DNA of 27,356 bases, taken from NCBI GenBank assembly GCA_045046905.1, contig JASFYU010000138.1:1-27356 (forward strand). Reading direction: 5' to 3'. Below the pieces are notes generated by a model. It saw only the letters and a program-made list of their open reading frames with translations, did not search any database and was not told the DNA's origin. Positions 15,585-23,878 of the stretch are shown one piece after another (within the stretch, counting starts at the first letter, position 1; each line of letters starts with the position of its first letter). The translations under genes were made by a program, and so were the position numbers. Source of the stretch: JASFYU01 sp045046905. GTDB taxonomy: Bacteria; Bacteroidota; Bacteroidia; Flavobacteriales; Flavobacteriaceae.

Positions 15585-16895
15585 CTACTCGATCAATCCA
15601 AAGAACCTTGGCAACCACAATGATATTTCAGGAAAATACGTAATCAAGAACAAAATAGCCGTCATAGCCCCTAACAAGGGCAAGAGCGGCTTAATGACCT
15701 TGGTAACGGGTACTTTGGCTACTCCACTGCCCACAAAAAGTAAAGTACCAACTGGTGGCGTACAAATACCGATACATAAATTCAAGACTATTACCATACC
15801 AAACTGTACGGGATGCATACCCAAAGCCATCGCCACAGGAAGAAAAATAGGTGTGAATATCAAGACAGCCGGCGTCATATCCATAAACGTACCTACAATT
15901 AATAGAATAACGTTAATCATCAGAAAAATCAGGATAGGGTTGCTGACTGAATCTAATAGCGCATTGGTCAACATTTGCGGTATTCCTTCAAAGGAAAAGA
16001 GCCATGACATAGCCATTGAAGTTGCTATTAAAAACATTACAATAGCAGTTGTTCTAGCACTCTTCAACAAAATAGACCTAAAGTCGCCAAACTTTAATTC
16101 TCTGTTGATAAACCCTATAAGAATGGCATATACCACTGCAATAGCCGCAGCTTCCGTTGCCGTAAAAATCCCCGCTACAATACCCCCGACAACTATAATC
16201 AACAGGGTAAGGCTGAGAATTGCACTCCTAAAATCATTGAACACTTGTTTCAAGCCTACCCGTTGAGCTCTTGGCAACTTATTCTTTTTTGCATATATGA
16301 ATACCATGAGCATAATGGCCAACCCGACCAATAATCCTGGAATATAGCCAGCAATAAACAAGGCCGCTACAGAGGCCGTACCCCCACTTGCCAAAGCGAA
16401 TATGATTAATACATTGCTCGGTGGGATCAACAAGCCGGTGGTTGAAGAACTAATATTTACGGCTGCACTAAATTCTCTGGGATAACCTTCTTTTTCCATT
16501 TTATCAGTCAGGGTGCTTCCGATTGCCGAAGCCGCTGCTATAGCGGATCCCGATATCGCCCCAAAAAGCATAGCAGCTATAACATTAACAAATGCAAGAC
16601 CACCCGGAAGGCTTCCGATTAATGACTTTGCAAAATCAATAAGACGTTTGGCAATTCCACCTCGATTCATAATTTCGCCTGCCAAAATAAAAAATGGTAT
16701 CGCCAAAAGCGCAAAATTATCTATACCGGTCGTCATACGCTGCATCACTGTCGTCGTCGCTGGCACAAAGGCCATGTTAAGAACAAAAGTCAGTGTAGTA
16801 GAAATACCAATGGAATAGGCCACCGGAACCCCATAGGCCAATAAGCCCATAAAACTAACAAACAATACGATGATACTTATGGTCTCTATACTCAT
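15585..16895 (-). CDS. TRAP transporter large permease (DctM type)
   Basis: This 436-residue protein has about 12 hydrophobic segments and the DctM signatures 'FFILAGEIMNRGGIAKRLIDFA', 'ISGSAIAAASAIGSTLTDKMEKEGY', 'SSSTTGLLIPPSNVLIIFALASGG' and 'FTATEAAAIAVVYAILIGF'. It is the sodium-driven transport subunit of a tripartite ATP-independent system for organic acids, typically carboxylates or sugar acids. Its start overlaps the small-permease stop by 4 bp. It is the last gene of the operon that begins at 22544, and length is normal. Related TRAP systems in similar clusters often carry uronates or aldonates, but this substrate is unknown. Confidence 0.95.
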   Translation of the reverse strand: MSIETISIIVLFVSFMGLLAYGVPVAYSIGISTTLTFVLNMAFVPATTTVMQRMTTGIDNFALLAIPFFILAGEIMNRGGIAKRLIDFAKSLIGSLPGGLAFVNVIAAMLFGAISGSAIAAASAIGSTLTDKMEKEGYPREFSAAVNISSSTTGLLIPPSNVLIIFALASGGTASVAALFIAGYIPGLLVGLAIMLMVFIYAKKNKLPRAQRVGLKQVFNDFRSAILSLTLLIIVVGGIVAGIFTATEAAAIAVVYAILIGFINRELKFGDFRSILLKSARTTAIVMFLIATSMAMSWLFSFEGIPQMLTNALLDSVSNPILIFLMINVILLIVGTFMDMTPAVLIFTPIFLPVAMALGMHPVQFGMVIVLNLCIGICTPPVGTLLFVGSGVAKVPVTKVIKPLLPLLGAMTAILFLITYFPEISLWLPRFFGLIE

Positions 16896-17374
16896 TTCAA
16901 ATTGGAATTATAGGTATATTTTAAATGGTAAATGCTAAAGAACGTAATTATTAAACCACAAATCGGTACAATGGCATACACAAAGCCCAAGGGCACCTGA
17001 AGGGCTGATGATTTTTGGCCCAAGCTCAAGGTTATATATACTAAATTGGCTCCACCGCCGACCATTACGATTAATGCGAACAGGGCCATCAAAATCTGAA
17101 TCACTTTCTGCCGCTTCTTTTGTTTTTCTATCGGCAGTTTGGACAATAAAAAATCCATTGACAAATGCCCTTCCTTTTGACCGTTGATATATGCTGCTCC
17201 TAAAACAGTTAGCCAAATCAACGAAAATCGGGCAAATTCTTCGGTAAATGAGCTAGACTCGCCGATAACATAGCGCGAAAACACTTGCCAGACTACATCG
17301 AGTACCAATAGTCCAAAAATAAGCACTAAAAAATTCTCAATAAACTTATTGAGCAGGTGATATATTCTTTCCAT
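16892..17374 (-). CDS. TRAP transporter small permease (DctQ type)
   Basis: This 160-residue protein has four transmembrane helices (about 12-32, 48-65, 87-110 and 128-150). The DctQ signature 'VVWQVFSRYVIGESSSFTEEFARFSLIWLTVLGAAY' spans helices 1 and 2, followed by 'KEGHLSMDFL'. It scaffolds the DctM subunit and helps dock the binding protein. It overlaps the DctP stop by one base (TAATG) and the dctM start by 4 bp, so the three are translationally coupled. Confidence 0.94.
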   Translation of the reverse strand: MERIYHLLNKFIENFLVLIFGLLVLDVVWQVFSRYVIGESSSFTEEFARFSLIWLTVLGAAYINGQKEGHLSMDFLLSKLPIEKQKKRQKVIQILMALFALIVMVGGGANLVYITLSLGQKSSALQVPLGFVYAIVPICGLIITFFSIYHLKYTYNSNLK

Positions 17375-18399
17375 TAATTCGCATTTATTTTGTCGATTAT
17401 CGCTTTCATTTTGGGGTCTTTCATCAAGCGCTCCATTACCGGCCTAGACTTTTTAGCAAAAAGGGTCTTATCAGGATAAACAAACTGCACATTGGCCTTT
17501 ATAAGCACCTTCATATTCTCTTCCACCGTTTCTTTCCAATATTGTTTTTGTTTTACCACACTTTCAGATGCGGAAGACTGCAACCACTCTTTTTCTTCCT
17601 CGTTCAGTAAATCCCAGAATTTTGAACTAATAACCACAACATCAGGCACCATCGTGTGCTCGTCAAAGGTATAGTGCTTGCAAACCTCATAATGATTAGA
17701 GGTAACAAAAGAGGGAATATTATTCTCAGCCCCATCAACCACATTTTGCTGCAATGCGGTGTACAACTCCCCATAGGCCATCGGCGTAGCCGACCCACCA
17801 AGGGTGTTCACCATATCTACCGACATTTGGTCATTCTGCACTCTTAATTTTAAACCTTTCAAGTCGTCAGGGGTGTTTATAACCCGTTCTTTAGTATAGA
17901 AACTTCTCGCACCCGCATCGTAGAAACAAACTCCTCTAAGAAGAAAATCAGAACCACTTTCTAAAAGTTGTTTCCCCACCTCCCCTTCTAAATTCAGAAA
18001 CATATGTTCCCTGTCACGAAACAAATAGGGTATGACGGTAATTTTGTATTCAGGAGCAAAATTAGACATGGCCGAAGCACTTACTTTGGTCATGGCGATA
18101 CTGCCTATCTGCAAAAGTTCTAATGCCTCACGTTCAGACCCCAATTGCCCATCTGGGAAAATTTTTATCTGCAGCTTACCTCCTGATTTCTTATTCAAGG
18201 CTTTTTGCATTTCCAATATTCCCTTGTGTACAGGATGCGTAATGGGTAAGGAATGCGCGAAATAAAGGACTTTCTTATTCTGAATCGTAGAGCAAGAGTG
18301 TAGGGTCGAAAAGAGAGAGACAACTACAATCGCAAGTACTAGCTTATAAACATATCTGTTTTTTCTCATTCTATTCAGGCGGTCAAAATTATGCTCCAT
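17374..18399 (-). CDS. TRAP transporter substrate-binding protein (DctP type), lipoprotein form
   Basis: This 341-residue binding protein delivers substrate to DctQM. It begins at the ATG at 18399 or, more likely, at 18369 ('MRKNRYVYKL...'). The signal peptide ends in L-H-S-C (Cys36 of the long form), so it is membrane-anchored rather than free in the periplasm. DctP signatures include 'GQLGSEREALELLQIGSIAM', 'DLKGLKLRVQNDQMSVDMVNTLGGSATPMAYGELYTALQ' and 'VDGAENNIPSF'. The Arg in 'LRVQND' is the conserved residue that binds the carboxylate of TRAP substrates, so an acidic ligand is likely. It starts 114 bp after the oxidoreductase-like gene on the same strand. Confidence 0.94.
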   Translation of the reverse strand: MEHNFDRLNRMRKNRYVYKLVLAIVVVSLFSTLHSCSTIQNKKVLYFAHSLPITHPVHKGILEMQKALNKKSGGKLQIKIFPDGQLGSEREALELLQIGSIAMTKVSASAMSNFAPEYKITVIPYLFRDREHMFLNLEGEVGKQLLESGSDFLLRGVCFYDAGARSFYTKERVINTPDDLKGLKLRVQNDQMSVDMVNTLGGSATPMAYGELYTALQQNVVDGAENNIPSFVTSNHYEVCKHYTFDEHTMVPDVVVISSKFWDLLNEEEKEWLQSSASESVVKQKQYWKETVEENMKVLIKANVQFVYPDKTLFAKKSRPVMERLMKDPKMKAIIDKINAN

Positions 18400-18512
18400 A
18401 TCATATAATATGCCTAAGATATGGAAAATCGTTTGTATTATTTTTTGAAAATTTCAGGATACTCTAGAAAACGAATTAAACCGGTCTTTTGTGTCAAAAT
18501 ATCCTCTATTAG

Positions 18513-19895
18513 TCATTTTTTTTTTGCCATTTTAAAGGCTTGAATAGTCGTATAGTACTTTGTAATCATATTCGGCACTTCCCATTCCGGTAGCTTACCA
18601 GCCTCCAAATACTTCAAATAGTTTTGGGTCACCTGCCCAAAATGAGCCTCATGCCCTATTTTAAAAGCGTCGGGGATATTGACTTTCCAAACACCGTCAG
18701 AAACCTTGTCAGCAGTGGTACCCGGAAACGCATTGACGACTTCATTCTTCAAGGCCTTATTAAAATCCTGTTCAAAATCTTTATTTCCTTTGGAATGAAT
18801 ATAGAGTGTTGGTTTATAATTTTCTTCAGCGCCCTGTTTAATGACCAAATCACTGTAGGTACCTCGCATAATGCTATAATGGGTATCGCCCGTACCCTCA
18901 GGGGCCTGATAGTTCCAAATTACAGAAACCTTGGCATGTTTCCCTTTTATTTTATAAATCATTTCCCCATTAGAATAGGCATATAATTTATTGTCCTTGA
19001 CATCTTTTTTCAGGTATTCAGGAAAGGCCTCAAGACCAGTTACTTTTTGAAACTCTTCTTTGGTAAGAACCGTCGGCCAACGCCTGGCCTTTATCATTTC
19101 AATATCTGAAGAATCGATAACTTGACCTGGAAATGCTTCCCATTGTACAAGGTCTACCAAATGTGTGGTAACATCGACAATGCCTTCGCCCTCTTCATTC
19201 ACATCGAAGAACCATGGCGGGCGTACCAAAGCTTGCCCCGAGACATATTTAAAGAAATGATGTATACTCTCTTTGCTAATCGATGGTTCTTCAGGACTAC
19301 CATCAAGTAATTCTCCGAAAATTGTAGGAAGGGTAGAAAACAATTTTTGCATTCCAGTGGTGACCTCAAAGCGCTCGGTCATAATATCATAGATCAAAAC
19401 CCCATTTTGTTCTGCAATTTTAAACGCCTCCTTTAATTTTATAAAACCGGCAGGATCAATCACCAAAGGTTTATCGGCATATACATTAAGGCCGGCTTTC
19501 ACTGCCTCTAACACATAATCAATTTTTTTTGAGTTTTTACCGGCAACAATCATGACATTACCCGGTGAATCGCTAATCATTTTATTAAGATAATCATCTC
19601 CGAAATTGCTATTTACCTTCCAGTGTGTAGGGGAGTCTTCTCTTTTATTATACGATTCTATTTTACTCAAAAAGCCCCGTACCTCAGGACCCTCAGGGGC
19701 AAAAATATAAATGGTCGAGTCTACCTGTGCATACATTGATTTATGCACAAGGGCGGCGTGAAAATGACCTGGATCCAAGGTCATTAATTTTACTTTTTCT
19801 TTAGTTTCTTTTTTCATGCTAGGTTCGACCCCCTTTTTTTCTCCACACGCCATAAAACACAAAATGCCAGCGACAATACCTATTTTTAATTTCAT
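18513..19895 (-). CDS. Gfo/Idh/MocA-like lipoprotein with degenerate nucleotide-binding motif
   Basis: From the ATG at 19895 (460 residues; an ATG at 19916 is also possible) the signal peptide ends in F-M-A-C, so this is an extracytoplasmic lipoprotein. The fold is that of the Gfo/Idh family with a 'putative oxidoreductase C-terminal' region. The EKP-like motif is 'YADKPLV'. However, the usual N-terminal Gly-rich loop (GxGxxG) is replaced by 'TLDPGHFHAALV', so NAD(P) binding is doubtful in the classical mode. A His-rich segment 'TTHLVDLVQW' and 'HHFFKYVSG' may line the active site. It starts 29 bp after the TAT-exported Gfo/Idh gene, in one operon. The reaction is unknown, but a role in glycoside or keto-sugar conversion fits the context. 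Confidence 0.85.
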   Translation of the reverse strand: MKLKIGIVAGILCFMACGEKKGVEPSMKKETKEKVKLMTLDPGHFHAALVHKSMYAQVDSTIYIFAPEGPEVRGFLSKIESYNKREDSPTHWKVNSNFGDDYLNKMISDSPGNVMIVAGKNSKKIDYVLEAVKAGLNVYADKPLVIDPAGFIKLKEAFKIAEQNGVLIYDIMTERFEVTTGMQKLFSTLPTIFGELLDGSPEEPSISKESIHHFFKYVSGQALVRPPWFFDVNEEGEGIVDVTTHLVDLVQWEAFPGQVIDSSDIEMIKARRWPTVLTKEEFQKVTGLEAFPEYLKKDVKDNKLYAYSNGEMIYKIKGKHAKVSVIWNYQAPEGTGDTHYSIMRGTYSDLVIKQGAEENYKPTLYIHSKGNKDFEQDFNKALKNEVVNAFPGTTADKVSDGVWKVNIPDAFKIGHEAHFGQVTQNYLKYLEAGKLPEWEVPNMITKYYTTIQAFKMAKKK

Positions 19896-19923
19896 AGCTA
19901 CAATTAATTTAAACATTTTAAAC

Positions 19924-21300
19924 CTAAACTTTTACAAAATCAGTGCCGTAGGGTTTGCGTTGTTCGCGACTTAGCATTGCATTTGCCTCATCATTGTTTA
20001 GGAATATTTCTTTATCAGGATCCCAATCTAACTTACGGTCAAACTGCATTGCAATATCACTTATCAAGCAAACGGTGCAGGCCTTATGCCCCTTCTCAAT
20101 TGGAGAAATCGGTTGTTCTCGACTTTTGATACATTCTAACCAATTACCATGTTGGTCATCAATTTTTTGAAGATGAATTTCATTGGCTCCAATGACGGAC
20201 TCTAGTATTTTTGGATCAGAGGCATTTAATGCCTCATTACTTTTTTCTTTATCTACCGGATCGGAAGCCGAAGCGGTGTAGGAACCCCTTGACACAAAAA
20301 TCCACCCCTCAGTTCCTTCATAACGGATTCCGTTTTTATACCCTCCACTAGTATAAACGGTCATACCATTGCCGTATTCTTGTTTAACCAAGAAATCACC
20401 GTGCACGTTCCAAAGACCTGATTTCGGAAACTCGGCCAAGGCTTCAACCGATATAGGCCCTGTCAATTCGGTATTCATGCCCCATGCGGCAGAATCATAA
20501 TGATGTTGGCCCCAACCGGTAATCATACCTGCCCCATAACTTCTTTGCCTTAACCAACCCGGTCTACTATAGCCTTCTTGAGGGTGTACCCCTATTTCTG
20601 TATACGGTACTTCGGGTGTTGAGCCTAGCCACATTTCAAAATTTAGATTGCTCGGTATCGGCATCGCAGCTGCTTCTGGGCCTGCGGGGTCACCAGGAAG
20701 ACCAATCTTTACGGTATGAATTTCACCTATACGGCCATTTCTTACCAATTCTGCCGCAATTCTAAACTGAGGCATAGCCCGCTGTTGGGTACCCACTTGA
20801 AGTATCACACCGCTCTGCTTCACAACATCTCTTAATTGCTGCCCTTCTCTCACGGTCAAAGAGGTGGGCTTTTGAAGATAAATATCCTTACCAGCCAATG
20901 CCGCTTGCATCGCAGGTTGTGAATGCCAATGATCAGGGGTACTAATTACTACCGCATCAATATCTTTGTTCAAAAGCATTTCACGATAGTCACTATAGAC
21001 CTTAGTATTCATATACTTTTCTTTACCCGTCTTTTCTTTGTAGAATGAATCGACCAGTACTTTAGCGTCTTCTGCTCTTTTTGAATCGAGGTCACATACT
21101 GCTATATAACGGGTCTGATCAAATCGAATGGTATCATGAATATCATGGTCACGAGCTATACGACCACAGCCAATCTGGCCGATATTAATCTTATTGCTGG
21201 GCGCATCTTTCCCCAAAACATGAGCGGGCACAATAGTTGGGAAGCCTACCAAAGCAGCGGTGCCCAATGCCGTTTTTCCAATAAATTTTCTACGCTTCAT
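19924..21300 (-). CDS. TAT-exported Gfo/Idh/MocA-family oxidoreductase
   Basis: This 458-residue enzyme carries a twin-arginine signal ('MKRRKFIGKTALGTAALVG'), so it is folded with its nicotinamide cofactor before export. The Rossmann motif 'GQIGCGRIA' (41-49), the dehydrogenase segment 'DAVVISTPDHWH' (115-126) and the EKP-type motif as 'YLQKPTSLTV' (Lys144) are intact. A downstream 'GWGQHHYDSAAWG' holds the conserved His/Asp residues expected near the sugar. Such enzymes oxidise or reduce sugar hydroxyls, and several relatives work on the 3-position of glycosides. The gene lies 2 bp after the DUF6807 gene. The substrate is not known from sequence. Confidence 0.93.
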   Translation of the reverse strand: MKRRKFIGKTALGTAALVGFPTIVPAHVLGKDAPSNKINIGQIGCGRIARDHDIHDTIRFDQTRYIAVCDLDSKRAEDAKVLVDSFYKEKTGKEKYMNTKVYSDYREMLLNKDIDAVVISTPDHWHSQPAMQAALAGKDIYLQKPTSLTVREGQQLRDVVKQSGVILQVGTQQRAMPQFRIAAELVRNGRIGEIHTVKIGLPGDPAGPEAAAMPIPSNLNFEMWLGSTPEVPYTEIGVHPQEGYSRPGWLRQRSYGAGMITGWGQHHYDSAAWGMNTELTGPISVEALAEFPKSGLWNVHGDFLVKQEYGNGMTVYTSGGYKNGIRYEGTEGWIFVSRGSYTASASDPVDKEKSNEALNASDPKILESVIGANEIHLQKIDDQHGNWLECIKSREQPISPIEKGHKACTVCLISDIAMQFDRKLDWDPDKEIFLNNDEANAMLSREQRKPYGTDFVKV

Positions 21301-21302
21301 TT

Positions 21303-22544
21303 TTAATTATTTAAGATTTTTATTTGCGAATTACCTACAAAAGACTGCCAATAGGCTTCCGCTTCCTCCGCGGTTATAGTACCTTCGAAAACAATCATTC
21401 TATATTTTAACTGATAGTCTTTGCCGGACTCTATTTCCCATTCCTCATATCGTATAGGGCAAAATTCAAAGAACATATCTCCTCTTCCATCATTGGCATC
21501 AATCGGCCAAACTCGCATGGGTTCAGGATGCGATTTGTTCTCTGTATGGCTCATAAATAAAATGCCATTAGTACCCTGACCATCAGAAGACTCTCCACTT
21601 ACTATACACCAACGGGCCTTAGTGCCATCAGCTGTCAGCCGGTCTTTCCCCTCCGAGGTCAAGACGGTGCAATTGTCTTTATGCCACCGCTCGGTAAAGC
21701 GCATTCCTATTCCTCCTCCATATCTATACGCCTCAAAAAGCACTCCTGATTCTAAAGGGGTACTAAAGTTAGACGAATAATCAATCATATAGCGATCTGG
21801 CCGATTTAAATTCCATAGCCTGACTTTAAGATTTTCATTCAGCGCTACCTGAGGTTCTTTTTCGGTAATAAAATCAATATGTTCCTGTAGAACTTCGAAC
21901 GAGGAATACATAGTACCCGAAGTGGTCGAAACAAACTCTTTAAAGAGCACCGTTCCTTGACGGTCACCTATATTCCAAAAATCAACGCGTTTCCCGTTGA
22001 TCTGTGTATGTGTCCATGGCCCCCATATACCATAATGATGATAATGATCCGGAGGTTGAATACGAGATAGGGTATCACCATTCGGAGTCATTATCGGATG
22101 AATATAGCCTGATTTTTTGAATATGGAATCGATGCCCTCTGGAGGATAACTCATGCCATACCTATAGACTAAAAGTGCTTGATCTTCCTTAGAAATTACA
22201 AGATTTCCATTCTTTTGCTCAAAAGACATCTTTTTATTCTTCGAAATATCCCTTTCCATTTTCTCAAAATAATAGGAAGCATTTTCAGTATCAGCTACAA
22301 ACCAAAGTTTTTCATCACCGTCTACTTGAAAAGGTATTGGAATCGACTTATCGCCCTCTTTTTTTAGTAACAAGAATTCTTTTTCAAAATCTAAATCAAG
22401 AAAACCCAATTGTTTAACATCTATTGAAATTGGCTGTGAAGGCAAAAAACCATCGTCCTCATTTACTACTTCGAAACTATATGTTTCTTTTTCGGAACAT
22501 GATAAAAAAGTAATCAAAAAACAGAAAAGAATACTATGTTTCAT
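21303..22544 (-). CDS. DUF6807 (PmoA-like) lipoprotein
   Basis: This 413-residue protein has a signal peptide ending L-S-C (Cys16), so it is a lipoprotein. The DUF6807/PmoA-like domain covers most of the chain: 'GYIHPIMTPNGDTLSRIQPPDHYHHYGIWGPWTH' with a cluster of His residues, then 'VDFWNIGDRQGTV', 'VLFEAYRYGGGIGMRFTERWH' and 'HPEPMRVWPIDANDGRGDMFFEFCPI'. The family commonly sits beside Gfo/Idh enzymes and sugar transporters. No reaction is established, as far as I know. It is the first gene of the operon and lies about 102 bp downstream of the predicted transcription start near 22646. Confidence 0.88.
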   Translation of the reverse strand: MKHSILFCFLITFLSCSEKETYSFEVVNEDDGFLPSQPISIDVKQLGFLDLDFEKEFLLLKKEGDKSIPIPFQVDGDEKLWFVADTENASYYFEKMERDISKNKKMSFEQKNGNLVISKEDQALLVYRYGMSYPPEGIDSIFKKSGYIHPIMTPNGDTLSRIQPPDHYHHYGIWGPWTHTQINGKRVDFWNIGDRQGTVLFKEFVSTTSGTMYSSFEVLQEHIDFITEKEPQVALNENLKVRLWNLNRPDRYMIDYSSNFSTPLESGVLFEAYRYGGGIGMRFTERWHKDNCTVLTSEGKDRLTADGTKARWCIVSGESSDGQGTNGILFMSHTENKSHPEPMRVWPIDANDGRGDMFFEFCPIRYEEWEIESGKDYQLKYRMIVFEGTITAEEAEAYWQSFVGNSQIKILNN

Positions 22545-22651
22545 GTAGACAAAAGTTTAGAAGATAGTTTTCATTTAAAACCAATTCAAATTATTTAAGC
22601 CGTTAAGTTGTAAGATTCAAGAAAAAAAAGAATCTTCACTAATCTTTGAGA

Positions 22652-22682
22652 CAAACTTATGTAAATGCAACTACTTACGCAA
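22652..22682 (-). promoter_or_regulatory. Predicted promoter of the DUF6807-oxidoreductase-TRAP operon
   Basis: On the minus strand a -7 box TAAGTTTG (22659-22652) fully matches TAnnTTTG. A TTG at the -33 position (22682-22680) lies 20 bp upstream of it, within the usual Bacteroidota spacing. Expected start is near 22646, giving about a 100-nt leader before the ATG at 22544. The TTG is inside the palindrome 22675-22694, so a bound repressor would block it. Confidence 0.6.
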
Positions 22683-22694
22683 CCGATTGCGTAA
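22675..22694. promoter_or_regulatory. LacI-family operator
   Basis: TTACGCAACCGATTGCGTAA has perfect 8-bp outer arms and the central CG typical of LacI-family operators (only one base pair beside the centre breaks symmetry). It lies in the gap between the divergent DUF6807 operon and the lacI-like gene and overlaps the -33 element of the operon promoter. A looser half-site (TTGCGT, 22805-22810) lies nearer the regulator gene, which may allow autoregulation. Confidence 0.75.
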
Positions 22695-22848
22695 TAATAT
22701 TAAAAAACAGGAGACAACTTCTTTAAATTTCTTCGAAATCCTTTAGTTTAAAAGAGGTAACAGGCGTATTCAAATTAATTGAATCTCTGGTTTTTAAACA
22801 ATTATTGCGTTTTATTCCGTAATATTGCTTGGTGTTTTTGAAAACTAT

Positions 22849-23868
22849 ATGGGTAAAAAAGTTACTATTTATGATTTAGCACAAAAACTAAATGTTTCTC
22901 CAGCAACGGTTAGCAGAGGACTTAACAATCACCCATCAATCAGTGATGGTACCAAGAAAAAAATTGTCGCTGTTGCCAAAGCCTCAGGATATCGTATCAA
23001 TACATTTGCTGTAAACCTTAGGAAACAAAAATCTAATACCATTGGTATTATTGTTCCTAAGCTTAATTCTTATTTCATGTCTACCATTTTAGCTGGTGTT
23101 GAAAAAGTAGCTAATGACTCGGGTTACAATTTAATTATCAGCCAATCCTTGGAGTCGATGGAAAAAGAAAAATTGAACGCTCAAACATTATATAACAGCG
23201 GTGTCGATGCACTTCTTGTTTCCTTAGCCTATGACACCGTAGATTACACCCACTACCAACCGTACATACAAAATAAAATACCTCTCATTTTTATAGACAG
23301 GGTACCTACTCTAGAAGATTGCCCTACCATAGTAATCGACAACCAATTAGCTGGTTTCGAAGCCACCGAACATTTGATATCGCAAGGCTGTAAAAACATT
23401 CTTTATATTGGAGGCAACCTTAAGCAAGCTGTATATTCTGAACGATTTCTAGGCTATAAGGCCGCACTAAAAGCACATATGTTACACTTCAGAGAAACAA
23501 ATGCATTAGAAACCAACCTAGACCCTAAAAAAGCAAAAGACATCGTCACCTATATAAAAAATTTGAAAAGACCCATCGATGGTATTTTTATCACCAGTGA
23601 CACCTTTGCTGCCAATTGTTTAAAGGAATTAAAAAAAAGAAAATATAAAGTTCCTGAGGACATCAAGGTTATTGGTTTTAACAATGACCCTATATCTGAA
23701 CTGATTAGCCCGGCCTTGAGCACCATTGATTATCCCGGATACGAAATGGGTGTTTTAGCCGCGCAAAGCATTATCAGCCATCTCAACGGCAATATTAATT
23801 TACAATCTGCAAATTCCATCAGTCTTAGACATCGTTTAATTATACGAGATTCCACTAAACAAAAATAA
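22849..23868 (+). CDS. LacI-family transcriptional regulator
   Basis: From the ATG at 22849 (339 residues; a TTG eight codons earlier is less likely) the N-terminus is a LacI helix-turn-helix, 'VTIYDLAQKLNVSPATVSRGLNNHPSIS', followed by 'TKKKIVAVAKASGYRIN' and the hinge 'FAVNLRKQKSNTIGII'. The periplasmic-binding-protein-like effector domain follows: 'IPLIFIDRV', 'VIDNQLAGFEATEHLISQGCKNILYIGG' and 'VIGFNNDPISELISPALSTIDYPGYEMG'. It most likely represses the divergent catabolic operon through the palindrome at 22675-22694 and responds to a pathway sugar. The ThuA-like gene follows after 10 bp, in the same unit. Confidence 0.94.
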   Translation: MGKKVTIYDLAQKLNVSPATVSRGLNNHPSISDGTKKKIVAVAKASGYRINTFAVNLRKQKSNTIGIIVPKLNSYFMSTILAGVEKVANDSGYNLIISQSLESMEKEKLNAQTLYNSGVDALLVSLAYDTVDYTHYQPYIQNKIPLIFIDRVPTLEDCPTIVIDNQLAGFEATEHLISQGCKNILYIGGNLKQAVYSERFLGYKAALKAHMLHFRETNALETNLDPKKAKDIVTYIKNLKRPIDGIFITSDTFAANCLKELKKRKYKVPEDIKVIGFNNDPISELISPALSTIDYPGYEMGVLAAQSIISHLNGNINLQSANSISLRHRLIIRDSTKQK

Positions 23869-23878
23869 AGTTTACCTC

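Noticed and set aside
15570..15588. Hairpin between convergent DUF4268 and dctM genes
   Set aside because: Arms of only five bases and no T-tract; too weak to call a terminator.
15694..16266. 190-codon open frame on the plus strand opposite dctM
   Set aside because: It mirrors the hydrophobic-codon pattern of a clear DctM gene and has no family signature of its own.
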